This document shows positions 19,121 to 29,134 of a stretch of DNA of 64,000 nucleotides, one piece after another. Where the stretch lies: the NCBI GenBank assembly GCA_016934935.1, contig JAFGRW010000054.1, positions 117,073-181,072 of the forward strand, written 5' to 3'. The notes under the pieces are model-generated. The model searched no databases, had not been told where the DNA came from, and saw only the letters and a program-made list of their open reading frames with translations. Numbering within the stretch: the first letter of the stretch is position 1; every line of letters starts with the position of its first letter. Source of the DNA: Spirochaetota bacterium (GTDB taxonomy: Bacteria > Spirochaetota > UBA4802 > JAFGJZ01). The position numbers and the translations under genes were made by a program.

Positions 19121-19681
19121 TTAAAATATCGCTGTTCCATCCTGTTTTATGTGAAATTCGGTTTTGCATCCCGGGCATATATAGTCGCCAGGACGATAAA
19201 CCCTTACTAATGCACTGCATGTGGCACATTCTATTACAAGTGGAGAAGGGAAGTCCAGGATGTCTTGACTGTCTATATTAATTACAGGTTCCTCGGAACG
19301 AACAAGATCTTGGTCACGGTACGATGGAGCGGGTGATTGTTTGAAAAGAGATCCCTTGATTGCTTCAATCGCCTGATTCTTATCAGGATAAACCGCAATA
19401 AACTTGGCAATTTTTAATATTGAAAAAAGAGATGTTATTTCCCGGTTGATTCCGCATAAGACCAGAGTTCCTCCTTCCTTGTTCATTTTGCTACTCCATA
19501 AAAGCAGAAAACTGATTCCGTATGAGGTTACAAATGTCATCTGTTTGCAATCTAGTATTACTCTTTTCTTGCCGTTTGCAATCAGGGAATTGAGGTTTGC
19601 TTCCAGTGCTACGGCTGTTTCTCCATTTAGTTTCCCTTCTATATCAATTGTGATTATATGTTCATTGGTAATCGCGCTCAT
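19121..19681 (-). CDS. STAS-domain protein with C-terminal zinc ribbon
   Basis: STAS pattern (RVILDCKQMTFVTSYGISFLLL) plus CATC...CPGC ribbon. Confidence 0.75.
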   Translation of the reverse strand: MSAITNEHIITIDIEGKLNGETAVALEANLNSLIANGKKRVILDCKQMTFVTSYGISFLLLWSSKMNKEGGTLVLCGINREITSLFSILKIAKFIAVYPDKNQAIEAIKGSLFKQSPAPSYRDQDLVRSEEPVINIDSQDILDFPSPLVIECATCSALVRVYRPGDYICPGCKTEFHIKQDGTAIF

Positions 19682-19685
19682 GATA

Positions 19686-20561
19686 TCAGTTTCCTCTTTT
19701 TTTTATAGGTATTGCATCAAGAATTACCGGTTCGACTCCGGACTGTAACGGTCGTACGTCTCTGCGAAAATTTGACTTATTCATGTCAGGAGCCGGGCTT
19801 AAATCCGGTTGCAAGGCTGATTCACAAATAATGTTTGATGAATTTGTCTGTTTGCATCTTAATACTGTATAAAGCAAAACAGCAATTAACGAAGCAATAA
19901 TCAGAGACATCGCGAAAATAATATATTTGATATTCGTTAATCGCGTAAGCTGGTTATTGATAAAGCTGTATAATGATTTTTTGGAGTAAATTATTGCAAT
20001 GACACCTTCTCCATTGTCCGAGCTTACGAATCTACGGCTGAATAATGTTCCGTTTTTGTCAATATCACTGATTATGTAATGCTTGAGTCTTTCAGTTTCC
20101 TTTTTATTAAAAGGAGGTTTGTAGTCAATAATGTAATAGTCTGATTGAAAAGTCGAGTCAAGATTGATTGATACTGGTTGGAAAATAAGATCTATATTAT
20201 ATACAAATTCGTCTGTGGCAATATTTCCTGACAATCTTTCCATTTCTCCGAGTTTGGAGTGTCCGAGCAGAGTACCGTCTTTAAGAGCGATAATAATATT
20301 TTTGTCCTGGTTTTTTGACGGCACGAGCAGGGTGTCTGCTATTTTTTTTATATCATTGCTGGACTTATTGTTAATTGAGTTTAAAATATTATTAATTATT
20401 TTTTCATTGTCGGTTGCTGTTTTTCTTTCTTTTGATTCTATCGCAAGACGTAAAGAATTAAGAAAATTTAGTTCATATATTTTATAAACTGATAAGCCTC
20501 CTGTTAAGAAAATAAAAAGAAGGGTAGTTATTGCGATAAATAAAGATTTTGTTTTTTTCAT
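19686..20561 (-). CDS. Hypothetical membrane protein with two TM segments and extracytoplasmic sensor-like domain
   Basis: N-terminal and second TM (IIFAMSLIIASLIAVLLYTVL) flanking ~190 aa; adjacent to the STAS gene. Confidence 0.6.
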   Translation of the reverse strand: MKKTKSLFIAITTLLFIFLTGGLSVYKIYELNFLNSLRLAIESKERKTATDNEKIINNILNSINNKSSNDIKKIADTLLVPSKNQDKNIIIALKDGTLLGHSKLGEMERLSGNIATDEFVYNIDLIFQPVSINLDSTFQSDYYIIDYKPPFNKKETERLKHYIISDIDKNGTLFSRRFVSSDNGEGVIAIIYSKKSLYSFINNQLTRLTNIKYIIFAMSLIIASLIAVLLYTVLRCKQTNSSNIICESALQPDLSPAPDMNKSNFRRDVRPLQSGVEPVILDAIPIKKRGN

Positions 20562-20783
20562 GACTATTTCTTCTTTACTTGGATTACTGTATATACTGTT
20601 AATAGTATCGGACATTATAATTATTTACACAAGAAAAGTTATAATATTTCCCTATTGCCGAAAATTAAAAAATTGATTGTTGCTTTATATTATCAGGCCG
20701 TTCTTTTTCAGAATATATTATTATTTTACAGTTTCCTGCAACAAAAATAGTGAATAAATCAGTAACGAAAGTTAATTTGCAGT

Positions 20784-21311
20784 TTAAAGAATTGATCCAA
20801 ATTTCTGAGGAACGGTATCAGTATTGAAATAGAGCTCAGAGTTCTCTCTGTCGTATCTTATACCAATAGTATTGAAGAAATGCCTTAATATGGTTATCGA
20901 TGGAGAAAAAATACCTGGGTAAAATGATCCAGCGGTTAAAAAGACTATACCTGATCTTTCCGGGTTTTTTTTAATTTTCTTCCAAAATAGAGGTTGTGTG
21001 CGGTCGATAAAAGCTTTCAGGTGAGAGGGAAGTGAACTGAAATATATGGGTGAGCTTATAAAAATATTTTTGCAATCTTCTAGAATTGGATAAAATTTCT
21101 GCATATCATCTTTTATTACGCATTTTCCAGAAGTGGCACACAAGCCGCAGCCATTACAGGGGGATATGCTGTATTGTGACAGATTACAGTGTATAATCTC
21201 CGGGATCTCTTTATTTACTAACGAATTAACATGGTTGTCCAGCAGTGATGAAGAAAACGATGATTCGGCCGGACTTCCATAAATTACTAAGATTTTATTG
21301 TTCAGATTCAT
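20784..21311 (-). CDS. Flavodoxin-fold NAD(P)H/iron-sulfur flavoprotein-type reductase
   Basis: [53 protein letters not shown]. Confidence 0.85.
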   Translation of the reverse strand: MNLNNKILVIYGSPAESSFSSSLLDNHVNSLVNKEIPEIIHCNLSQYSISPCNGCGLCATSGKCVIKDDMQKFYPILEDCKNIFISSPIYFSSLPSHLKAFIDRTQPLFWKKIKKNPERSGIVFLTAGSFYPGIFSPSITILRHFFNTIGIRYDRENSELYFNTDTVPQKFGSIL

Positions 21312-22305
21312 CTTTTATACGAGCAAATATCATTCTTCCGGCAGTAGTCTGCAGAACAGAAGTAACCAGGACATCAACTTCTTCGTTCATATGACGGCGT
21401 CCGTTTTCAACTACTATCATTGTTCCGTCATCAAGGTAGCCTATTGCCTGATTTTGATCTTTGCCTTCCTTAATTAGTGCTACATGCATCTGTTCACCCG
21501 GCAAAACTATAGGCTTGAGAGAATTAGAGAGCTGGTTAATATTTAAAACGGAAACTCCGTGAAACTCGGCAACTTTGTTAAGGTTAAAATCGTTGGTAAC
21601 AACCTTAGCTTTCATTACCTTGGCCAGTTTTACAAGTTTGGCATCAACTTCGTTGATATCGTAAAAATCCATATCAGAAATCTTGACTTTGATTGAGTGA
21701 TCTTTTTGCATTTTATTTAAAATATCCAGCCCGCGTCGGCCTCGGTTGCGTTTGATGCTATCAGCAGAATCGGCAATCATTTGCAGTTCATTCAAAACAA
21801 AGTTTGGGATAACAAGGATGCCCTCAAGAAATCCTGTATCGCAGATATCAGCAATACGTCCGTCAATAATAACGCTTGTATCGAGGATTTTGTATGATAT
21901 TGCACCATCATCTTCGCCTGATCCTGCGGGAATGATTTTGTCAAAGAAAGATATTTCTTCGTTATTTATTACAATAACCATCATTATGAAAAATCCGATT
22001 ATGTGATACAGGATAGTTTTAACAAAAGGAATGAATGTAAAGTACTCTTCAAGGTTAAGCATTGAGAGACCGTTAATAACCAGCAAAGAGATTGAAAAAC
22101 CGGTCAAAAGGCCGGTTATCGCAGAAATTAAAGTTCTTGTACTACAAGTATGTGATACATACTCCATAAGTATCAGAAAGGGGATCGATAAGATAAATCC
22201 GGCAGAGCCTGCGATTATTGCATGTATTGCGGATGATGAGATGAGAAAAAGGGCTGGAACAGCCGTACTAAGTACAATGAACAATAAGCGTAAAAAAAGT
22301 ATCAT
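21295..22305 (-). CDS. PIN-TRAM domain membrane protein (YacL-like)
   Basis: Four TM N-terminus, [15 protein letters not shown]...GRRGLDIL...[17 protein letters not shown] core, C-terminal TRAM-like domain. Confidence 0.88.
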   Translation of the reverse strand: MILFLRLLFIVLSTAVPALFLISSSAIHAIIAGSAGFILSIPFLILMEYVSHTCSTRTLISAITGLLTGFSISLLVINGLSMLNLEEYFTFIPFVKTILYHIIGFFIMMVIVINNEEISFFDKIIPAGSGEDDGAISYKILDTSVIIDGRIADICDTGFLEGILVIPNFVLNELQMIADSADSIKRNRGRRGLDILNKMQKDHSIKVKISDMDFYDINEVDAKLVKLAKVMKAKVVTNDFNLNKVAEFHGVSVLNINQLSNSLKPIVLPGEQMHVALIKEGKDQNQAIGYLDDGTMIVVENGRRHMNEEVDVLVTSVLQTTAGRMIFARIKDESEQ

Positions 22306-22528
22306 AGAATTGCTCCTGATTAAATAAATAGGTATAGTCAAATATTCTAAATTTCTTGGAAGTGACCGGAATTTTGATCAAAGCAAAAACATCGGTAATC
22401 TATTAGTGTCAGATTACCTGATATTTTGCAATTATAAAAATTATAAGTAGAAGAAAGTTGGTGGTGTAGAAATAATCAGGCAGCTTTATGAGTTAACAGT
22501 ATAAAGGTTCAATGATTCAGGACGGTTT

Positions 22529-23011
22529 TTAACTGTCTGACAGTGCTTCTGAAACCAGATCACCCGCTTCTTCTATGTCTACATTTTTTGTTAATGCAAC
22601 TTCGTGCATAACCAGATTATAGGCGTTTTCATATAGTTTACGTTCCATGATGGAAAGTTCTTTCTCGCGCCCTCTACGAAAAAGATCACGGGCGACTTCA
22701 GCTACCTGAAATATTGAACCGCTTTTTACTTTTTCAATATTGTTTTGGTATCGTAATTTCCAATCGTTTTCTTTTATTGTCTCACCCGAGCTTAGATGGG
22801 ATAGGGCTTTTTTTATCTCTGATTTGGAAATAATTTTGCGTAAACCAACCTCTTCAGCCTTATCTACAGGAATCATCACCTTCATTCCGCTATTTATTAT
22901 CTGTATGATATAGTATTTCGTAGTTTGACCTAACACTTCCTTATCTTCTATTTCATCTATAAGACCCACCCCGTGCATGGGGTATACAACCTTTTCGCCT
23001 TTTTTGAACAT
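22529..23011 (-). CDS. CarD-family transcriptional regulator
   Basis: [36 protein letters not shown]. Confidence 0.93.
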   Translation of the reverse strand: MFKKGEKVVYPMHGVGLIDEIEDKEVLGQTTKYYIIQIINSGMKVMIPVDKAEEVGLRKIISKSEIKKALSHLSSGETIKENDWKLRYQNNIEKVKSGSIFQVAEVARDLFRRGREKELSIMERKLYENAYNLVMHEVALTKNVDIEEAGDLVSEALSDS

Positions 23012-23189
23012 TCAGTTCTCCCTCTGATAAACGGTATAAAAAAATTTAAGCGGGTAATAATGTAGCATTTTTGATTGAAATCCCGTTTGGTTAGCCATTA
23101 TAAAAAAAATGGGTTAAAAAATCAAGATATTCATTGATGTTCATGCAATTAATTGATCAAAATGTATAATACAATGAATTATCTAAAAT

Positions 23190-25478
23190 CTATTCCTTGT
23201 AATCATCAAAAATTGATTCCATTTTTACTCTTGCTCCACCACCGGAACCATGCGTTCCCTTTATGTAGTAAAGCTCTCCGTTACGGTATACATTTTCCGG
23301 AGGGCCATCGAAAACAGGTTTAGGCATGCCGTTATAGACATCTTTCATGTATCTCGCCCAGATTGGAGCGGCAACAACTCCTCCTGCCTGGTGTTTCCCT
23401 AGAGACAAAAATGGTTTATCATACCCCATCCATATTACAGTTACAATATCTGGAGTGAAACCGCAAAACCAGGCATCGGTCCAGTTGGAGGTTGTTCCCG
23501 TTTTCCCCGCAGCTGGAAGTGTAAATCTCTCTTCTTCGCGAATTTTTTTTCTAGCTGTTCCTTTATCAATAACTCCACGCATAAGATCGGTCATTACGAA
23601 AGCCACATCTTCAGAAACAACTTGCATCTGATTGTTGCGTTCTTTTATTGCCAGAAGATCGCCAATTTCCCTTTCAATGTTTGCTATTTCGTTACCGTCT
23701 TTATCCAGAACCAGCCTGATACCGTGTGGTATTACATCGCGCCCCTTGTTGGCATAAATGGCGTATGCCCCTGCCATTTCAAACGGGGTTAACTCGGAAG
23801 TTCCAAGAGACATCGTTGGGTTAGAGTTAAACCTGAAGGGAGGTACTTTTAAAATTCTTGATGAAAACTCAGTTATTTTTTCCGGGCCAACCATATCATA
23901 GATTCGTACGGCAATAATGTTTATTGATTGAGCCAGTGCATGTTTAATGTTTACGAGACCTGAGTAGGTGCCGCCATAATTACCAGGAGCCCATGTAGTG
24001 CCGTGAGAGTCGATGTTTACGAGAGGCGCATCTGATATTGTAGTCCCGCTGGTTATAATATGGGAATCGATACCGGCACCATAGACAAAGGGCTTAAAGG
24101 AAGAACCTGGTTGTCTACGGGCAGAAACTGCTCTGTTAAGCTGATTATCCACATTAAAATCAGATCCCCCAACCATTGCGGATATGTAACCGGTGGAGGG
24201 CTCGATTGATACTAGAGCACCTTCAACCTGCAGGTTAGTTACAACTCCTAAAGCTGTTGTACTCCTGAAGTTTTCTATAACTTCCTGATTTATTCGTGAA
24301 TCGGTAAGCAGAGACAAAAGATCGGCTGCATCTGCAACTTCATCAAGTATAGCACGTCTGGTTCGTGATTCTATGTCGTGTTTAATAACAACTCCAGGAA
24401 GGCTGAAAATCATTCTCAGTAGTCCGTATGTGCCGAATAGTCCTCGGTCGACGGATCCACGGGTGTAGGCGTTTAATGAGTCAGAAAGCCTGGTTTGTTC
24501 TTTTAGACCCTTTTTCATATGGTATTCTGCGGATCGCTGTCTTCGAAGATCAAGAGTCGTATAGACAATAAGTCCGTCATTGTAAACGGCATCTCTGCCA
24601 AAACGGTTTTCGAGAACTTGCCGGATAAAGGCTGTGAAGTGGGGAGCCTTATCGGTATTTTTTGTATAGGCGGTTTTTGTAGGGAATTCTGTTTTCAGAG
24701 AATCAATAAAATCGGGCCAGAACTCCTTGTAAATTGTATCGGCCTGTTCTCTGGTAAGATAGCCTTCCTGTACCATCCGGTTCAGGATATCACGGTTCTT
24801 TTCATACGCATTTCGCGGATTCATTAAAGGGGAGTATCGGCCAGGTGCTGAAGGGAGAGCCGCGATTACGGATGATTCAGCGGCGGTGAGGTATTTCACC
24901 TCTTTATCAAAAAATAGTCGGGCAGTTGTGGCGACACCATAGCATCCATGTCCGAGATAAATCTGATTAAAATACATTTCAAGAATTTCTTCTTTTGAAA
25001 ATTTTCTTTCGATTTGAAGAGCAAGTATAGCTTCAAGGGCCTTGCGGCCGTATGTCTTTTCACTCTCGGTAAACAACCGCTTTGCCAACTGCTGGGTTAT
25101 AGTGGAACCACCCTGTACAATTTCCCCGGCTTGAATGTTTTTGATCATCGCGCGAATGATTGCACCAAAGTTGATTCCAAAATGGTTATAAAAAGCCTGG
25201 TCTTCGGTAGCCAGAAGGGCGTTAATCAGTGTTTGCGGTATCTCGTCAAAACCAACGAGTTCCCGTTTTTCCATAAACAGTTCGGCGATTAATTCTCCGT
25301 TAACATCGTAAAGCCGTGTTGGCACAGAAAGCTGAAACTGTTTGATATTACTTATGCCGGTGAAATTTTTAATTTCAGACATAATATATCCGAAAATAAG
25401 AGCGCCTATAATAGAACCCAGCATTAATAATGATATGATACATTTTCCGAAAATTGTGGTAGAACTTTCTTTTTCCAT
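23190..25478 (-). CDS. Penicillin-binding protein 1A (transglycosylase/transpeptidase)
   Basis: EDQAFYNHFGINFGAIIRA, QGGSTITQQLAK, RQPGSSFKPFVY (SxxK), KTGTTSNWTDAWF (KTG). Confidence 0.95.
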   Translation of the reverse strand: MEKESSTTIFGKCIISLLMLGSIIGALIFGYIMSEIKNFTGISNIKQFQLSVPTRLYDVNGELIAELFMEKRELVGFDEIPQTLINALLATEDQAFYNHFGINFGAIIRAMIKNIQAGEIVQGGSTITQQLAKRLFTESEKTYGRKALEAILALQIERKFSKEEILEMYFNQIYLGHGCYGVATTARLFFDKEVKYLTAAESSVIAALPSAPGRYSPLMNPRNAYEKNRDILNRMVQEGYLTREQADTIYKEFWPDFIDSLKTEFPTKTAYTKNTDKAPHFTAFIRQVLENRFGRDAVYNDGLIVYTTLDLRRQRSAEYHMKKGLKEQTRLSDSLNAYTRGSVDRGLFGTYGLLRMIFSLPGVVIKHDIESRTRRAILDEVADAADLLSLLTDSRINQEVIENFRSTTALGVVTNLQVEGALVSIEPSTGYISAMVGGSDFNVDNQLNRAVSARRQPGSSFKPFVYGAGIDSHIITSGTTISDAPLVNIDSHGTTWAPGNYGGTYSGLVNIKHALAQSINIIAVRIYDMVGPEKITEFSSRILKVPPFRFNSNPTMSLGTSELTPFEMAGAYAIYANKGRDVIPHGIRLVLDKDGNEIANIEREIGDLLAIKERNNQMQVVSEDVAFVMTDLMRGVIDKGTARKKIREEERFTLPAAGKTGTTSNWTDAWFCGFTPDIVTVIWMGYDKPFLSLGKHQAGGVVAAPIWARYMKDVYNGMPKPVFDGPPENVYRNGELYYIKGTHGSGGGARVKMESIFDDYKE

Positions 25479-25516
25479 TTTATTAGTAATCCGTGTTAAA
25501 TTTCTTTTTATTAAAA

Positions 25517-25720
25517 TTATCTTTTTATCATTTCACTAAGTTTCGCGATTGAGTATATGATTGCTGCAACGACTAGCGCGAAAATAAGCACAGTAATTAT
25601 AATGCTTAAGAGCCATCCAGTTATTTTCAATAGAAGTGGAAGAATATAGCGAATTGCAATTATTATGGTTGCAAGTACGCCAATTGCATAAAAAAATTGG
25701 GTTAATGGTCCTTTCTTCAT
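25517..25720 (-). CDS. Small membrane protein
   Basis: 67 aa with two hydrophobic segments, same strand and spacing as neighbours. Confidence 0.5.
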   Translation of the reverse strand: MKKGPLTQFFYAIGVLATIIIAIRYILPLLLKITGWLLSIIITVLIFALVVAAIIYSIAKLSEMIKR

Positions 25721-26010
25721 AATTCCCCACAGGTTTTATAGAATAATGTTTTATGAGATATAGACATTATTCGAAAAAATCCGGTTTATAGTATAAAATT
25801 TCTCTTAATATATAAAATACCTAATTTTAAAGAATAATTTGTTAGATATCTGTCAATAATAATACAGGATTAGCCATTATCATGACATTTTGATACATTG
25901 TTTGGTTGATTATGGCTCAATTCGCGATTTCCTGAGGGCTTATTCGAGAATAATAAACCTTTTGGAGATTTGGTTTTCCAGTTCTTTCAAACCATTTTGT
26001 CTATTCCCTA

Positions 26011-27141
26011 TTATTCTGCAGGCTTAGAGGTTGTTTCAACAAAAAAATTCATTCGCCTGCCGTTTCTCCATATACTTATTTTAACTTTGTCTCCCGGATT
26101 GGAATCTTCGATAATTTTAACGAAATCGTCTATTGTTGATATTTTTTTCCCATTTACAGAGTAAATTATATCAAGTGGACGTATACCGGCAATATGCGCA
26201 GGCCCTCCTTGCTGTACCTGCGCTACGATAATTCCAAATGAGTGACTCCAGCCAAGCTTGGAAGCATACTCCTTTTCTATTGGAGTGAGAGCAATGCCTA
26301 CAAATCCTTTCTGAACGTATTTTTTATCTTTCAGCTCTATCATAAGCTCTTTAATGCTATTCACGGGTATGGCAAAACCGATTCCCATATATCCACCGGA
26401 TTTTGAATAGATTAACCTGTTGATTCCGATGACTTCTCCATGAATATTTATGAGTGGGCCACCTGAGTTGCCTGGATTGATGGCGGCGTCAGTCTGAATG
26501 AAAGAGGAGTTATCACTCATGTCTATGTTTTTGCGTCCAGTTGCACTTACAACCCCAACTGTAAAAGATTTTGAGAGACCGAAAGGGTTTCCGATTGCGA
26601 TTGCCCAATCTCCGACCAGAACAGTGTCAGAATCACCAAAAAATACAGGATTAAGAGGCTCTTTGGGTTCTATTTTTAGAATCGTTATATCTTTTTCAAT
26701 ACTGAATCCTCTTACTTCAGCTTCGTATGTATCATTTTCAATAATAACAGTGATTTTTTCAACCACTCTGTTCTGGGGAGCGATTACGTGAAAGTTTGTA
26801 CATATAAAACCGTCTTCTGAAATAATAAAACCTGAGCCAAGACCTGTCTGTTTTTGAATACGTGGTATTCCGAACAATTCATAGAATGGGTGACTGGGGA
26901 GTGTTACATGGTCTTCAGTTGAAATAAATACAATTCTGTTCTCGTAAAGATTGTAAATCTTTTGAAATGACTTTTGAATATCCCATGCTTTTCGTATTTC
27001 AGAGTCATTACGTAACGGCGATTTGCGGTCTAAACCGATTAATCCATTTTCCGGATCCGGTTCTTTGCAGGAGAAGTATATAACCGCCGCAATCAATAGT
27101 ATCAGTGCAACAGGTATTGCAATAAGCTTACGCTTCATCAT
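26011..27141 (-). CDS. HtrA/DegP-like serine protease with PDZ domain
   Basis: TNFHVI (His), DITIL (Asp), GNSGGPLIN (Ser), C-terminal PDZ GPAHIAGIRPLDIIYSVNG. Confidence 0.95.
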   Translation of the reverse strand: MMKRKLIAIPVALILLIAAVIYFSCKEPDPENGLIGLDRKSPLRNDSEIRKAWDIQKSFQKIYNLYENRIVFISTEDHVTLPSHPFYELFGIPRIQKQTGLGSGFIISEDGFICTNFHVIAPQNRVVEKITVIIENDTYEAEVRGFSIEKDITILKIEPKEPLNPVFFGDSDTVLVGDWAIAIGNPFGLSKSFTVGVVSATGRKNIDMSDNSSFIQTDAAINPGNSGGPLINIHGEVIGINRLIYSKSGGYMGIGFAIPVNSIKELMIELKDKKYVQKGFVGIALTPIEKEYASKLGWSHSFGIIVAQVQQGGPAHIAGIRPLDIIYSVNGKKISTIDDFVKIIEDSNPGDKVKISIWRNGRRMNFFVETTSKPAE

Positions 27142-27211
27142 TATCCCTTGTTTTTAATTGTCTTGGTACAGTTGGAATTGGCTAATATTATAGCCAAACA
27201 TAATCAGAACT

Positions 27212-27871
27212 TTAAAGTCTGATTATGTTTTTTGATGATATTAGGGCGTTTGAAAGTTTCTGTACAAAGCGGTCATAAGAAATTGCTGATGCTCTTTTAT
27301 GCATAACTTTACAGTCAATTTGTGAGTAACCGTTTGATTTTAGATCCTCTCCGACAGCAAGAATATGGGAGTCAAGGTAGGAGAAGAGCGTTCTCTCCAA
27401 AGGATTGGTGCTTGTATCTGTTGTGATATTTATTATCTTCCCTTTGCCCTGTGCAACCATCAATTCTAGAAAATATTTAACTGTAAGAACTGTGTTTGTT
27501 ACATAAAAATTGATTATTTCCTCAATGGAGTCCTTGTCACTGTTTAAAAGGGGCATACTGCCTTCTTCAAAATTTTCAAATTCGGGTTTGAAGCTTATTA
27601 TCAAATAGTCGGGAGTATCGCCGTTTTTTAAAATTCTTGTAAGATTTTTTATGTATTTCTCAGTGTCGTTAAATTGAACATAATGGGCATACGACGTAGC
27701 TCGCATATTTCCGAGTTCGCGATCAATACTCGTAATAGCCTCTTTCTTATTGCTTATAAAAATGGATTTACAACGTTGCAGCGCAAAAAAACGCGAAATG
27801 TGTTTGAAATATTCATAATTGTTTCCAAGATAGTACACATTTTTATTGATTAAGTGGTCGATAGTTTTCAT
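27212..27871 (-). CDS. Degenerate SDR-fold-like protein
   Basis: GKGKIINITTDTSTNP..LFSYLDSHILAVGEDLKSNG resembles SDR C-terminal half; glycine-rich motif and YxxxK not conserved. Confidence 0.5.
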   Translation of the reverse strand: MKTIDHLINKNVYYLGNNYEYFKHISRFFALQRCKSIFISNKKEAITSIDRELGNMRATSYAHYVQFNDTEKYIKNLTRILKNGDTPDYLIISFKPEFENFEEGSMPLLNSDKDSIEEIINFYVTNTVLTVKYFLELMVAQGKGKIINITTDTSTNPLERTLFSYLDSHILAVGEDLKSNGYSQIDCKVMHKRASAISYDRFVQKLSNALISSKNIIRL

Positions 27872-27902
27872 TTTTTAAGAACTCTCCAATTTTATCATTT
27901 TA

Positions 27903-28106
27903 CTAATCCGCGAACGCACCATATTCAGATTTGCGAGCATGCAGTCTCTCTTTGGTTATCTGGTCGCGAAATATATAGTAGTAGTTGTTTGAATTATCCG
28001 CGTTTATCTGATTTATGTTGACTCGGTTTTCATATGACTTATTTGAACAGCTGTAAATCAAAAAACAGAGCGGGATAAATAACATAATTTTGAAAATAAT
28101 TTTCAT
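27903..28106 (-). CDS. Small putative lipoprotein
   Basis: Lipobox-like LIYSC after hydrophobic N-terminus, 67 aa. Confidence 0.5.
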   Translation of the reverse strand: MKIIFKIMLFIPLCFLIYSCSNKSYENRVNINQINADNSNNYYYIFRDQITKERLHARKSEYGAFAD

Positions 28107-28320
28107 GATTTTAGTATAAAAATCAATAATGAATTATCAAGGATTTTTTATTTATATTTTTGGTAATTTATAAAAAGTGTGCTCTCCGGGTTTCAAAGCT
28201 ATACTTTATGAGTTGTTTCTGTTTTTTTGACAGAAAACCATGACTGCTTTTTTTATTGCTTTTTATATTATTGTCGTTTAGTTCTTGATAAAAACAGTAA
28301 TAATGACCTTATTGGGTTTA

Positions 28321-28483
28321 ACAATAGGGAACTTCGAAAAATTACAATGTACCAGAGGGCAGCATGGTTTAAGCGCCTATTCTAAAGGAATTTTTCGTGT
28401 TACCCGTGGGATTGTTCTGATAAGAACAACCTGCAAGGGCAAGTTCCTTGTTGGAAAGTTAATAATTAGAAGTTACCAATAGT
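28321..28483 (+). repeat. Complete copy R3 of TIR-bounded interspersed repeat
   Basis: ACAATAGGGAACTTCGAAAAATTAC vs reverse complement of right end ACTATTGGTAACTTCTAATTATTAA: 18/25 by eye; core GGAATTTTTCGTGTTACCCGTG...TTGTTCTGATAAGAACAACCTGCAAGGGCAAGTTCCTTGTT. Confidence 0.85.
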
Positions 28484-28498
28484 AATCAGGGGTAAGCA

Positions 28499-29089
28499 AT
28501 GAAAGTTGTTCATGTCTTAAAACGTATTGAAACGATCGATCAGGACATCAAAGAATTGAAGAAACTGGAAAAATCGATCGCATCAAATAAATCTTTTTCA
28601 ACGCCTATTTTTATCTCGATTGAGCAGCAGATTAACCTTTTGCTGGACGAACGAATAAAACTCTTTGGTTTGGAGCTTGCTAATCCCCCTCAGTCTCTAT
28701 TGGATGCTGTTGGAGAAGAAGAGGAAGAGTTCAAACCTCTATTAAATACTAAAACCACCAAGAAGAGTGCCAAAAAAAGCAGTAAAAAGTCTTCATCTGC
28801 GTCTAAAAAGAACAAACAGCATCCAAAAGAATCTACAGATGACGAAGATGATGATTTGCCAATGAGGATGTTGACTCAGGAGCAGATTGATGCCAAAATA
28901 GATATTATGTCTTCAGTCGAAGAAGAAAAGCCGGGATTGGGACTTGACAAGGATAAGCTCAACGATGATTCGGTGAAATTGCTCGATATCGCCCTTGACA
29001 AGGGACGGTCTAGCGACGAGAATGTTCTCCCAAAAGAAAAAAAGAGGGTTCGTTTTTTTAAGGATAATTTTCCGGGCGGCCACTACTGA
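28499..29089 (+). CDS. Hypothetical protein with Lys-rich low-complexity linker
   Basis: 196 aa; coiled-coil N-terminus, KKSAKKSSKKSSSASKK linker. Confidence 0.55.
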   Translation: MKVVHVLKRIETIDQDIKELKKLEKSIASNKSFSTPIFISIEQQINLLLDERIKLFGLELANPPQSLLDAVGEEEEEFKPLLNTKTTKKSAKKSSKKSSSASKKNKQHPKESTDDEDDDLPMRMLTQEQIDAKIDIMSSVEEEKPGLGLDKDKLNDDSVKLLDIALDKGRSSDENVLPKEKKRVRFFKDNFPGGHY

Positions 29090-29134
29090 GAGTTTCGGGT
29101 CGCGTCATATAGAATAAGCCTCACGATATAAAGG

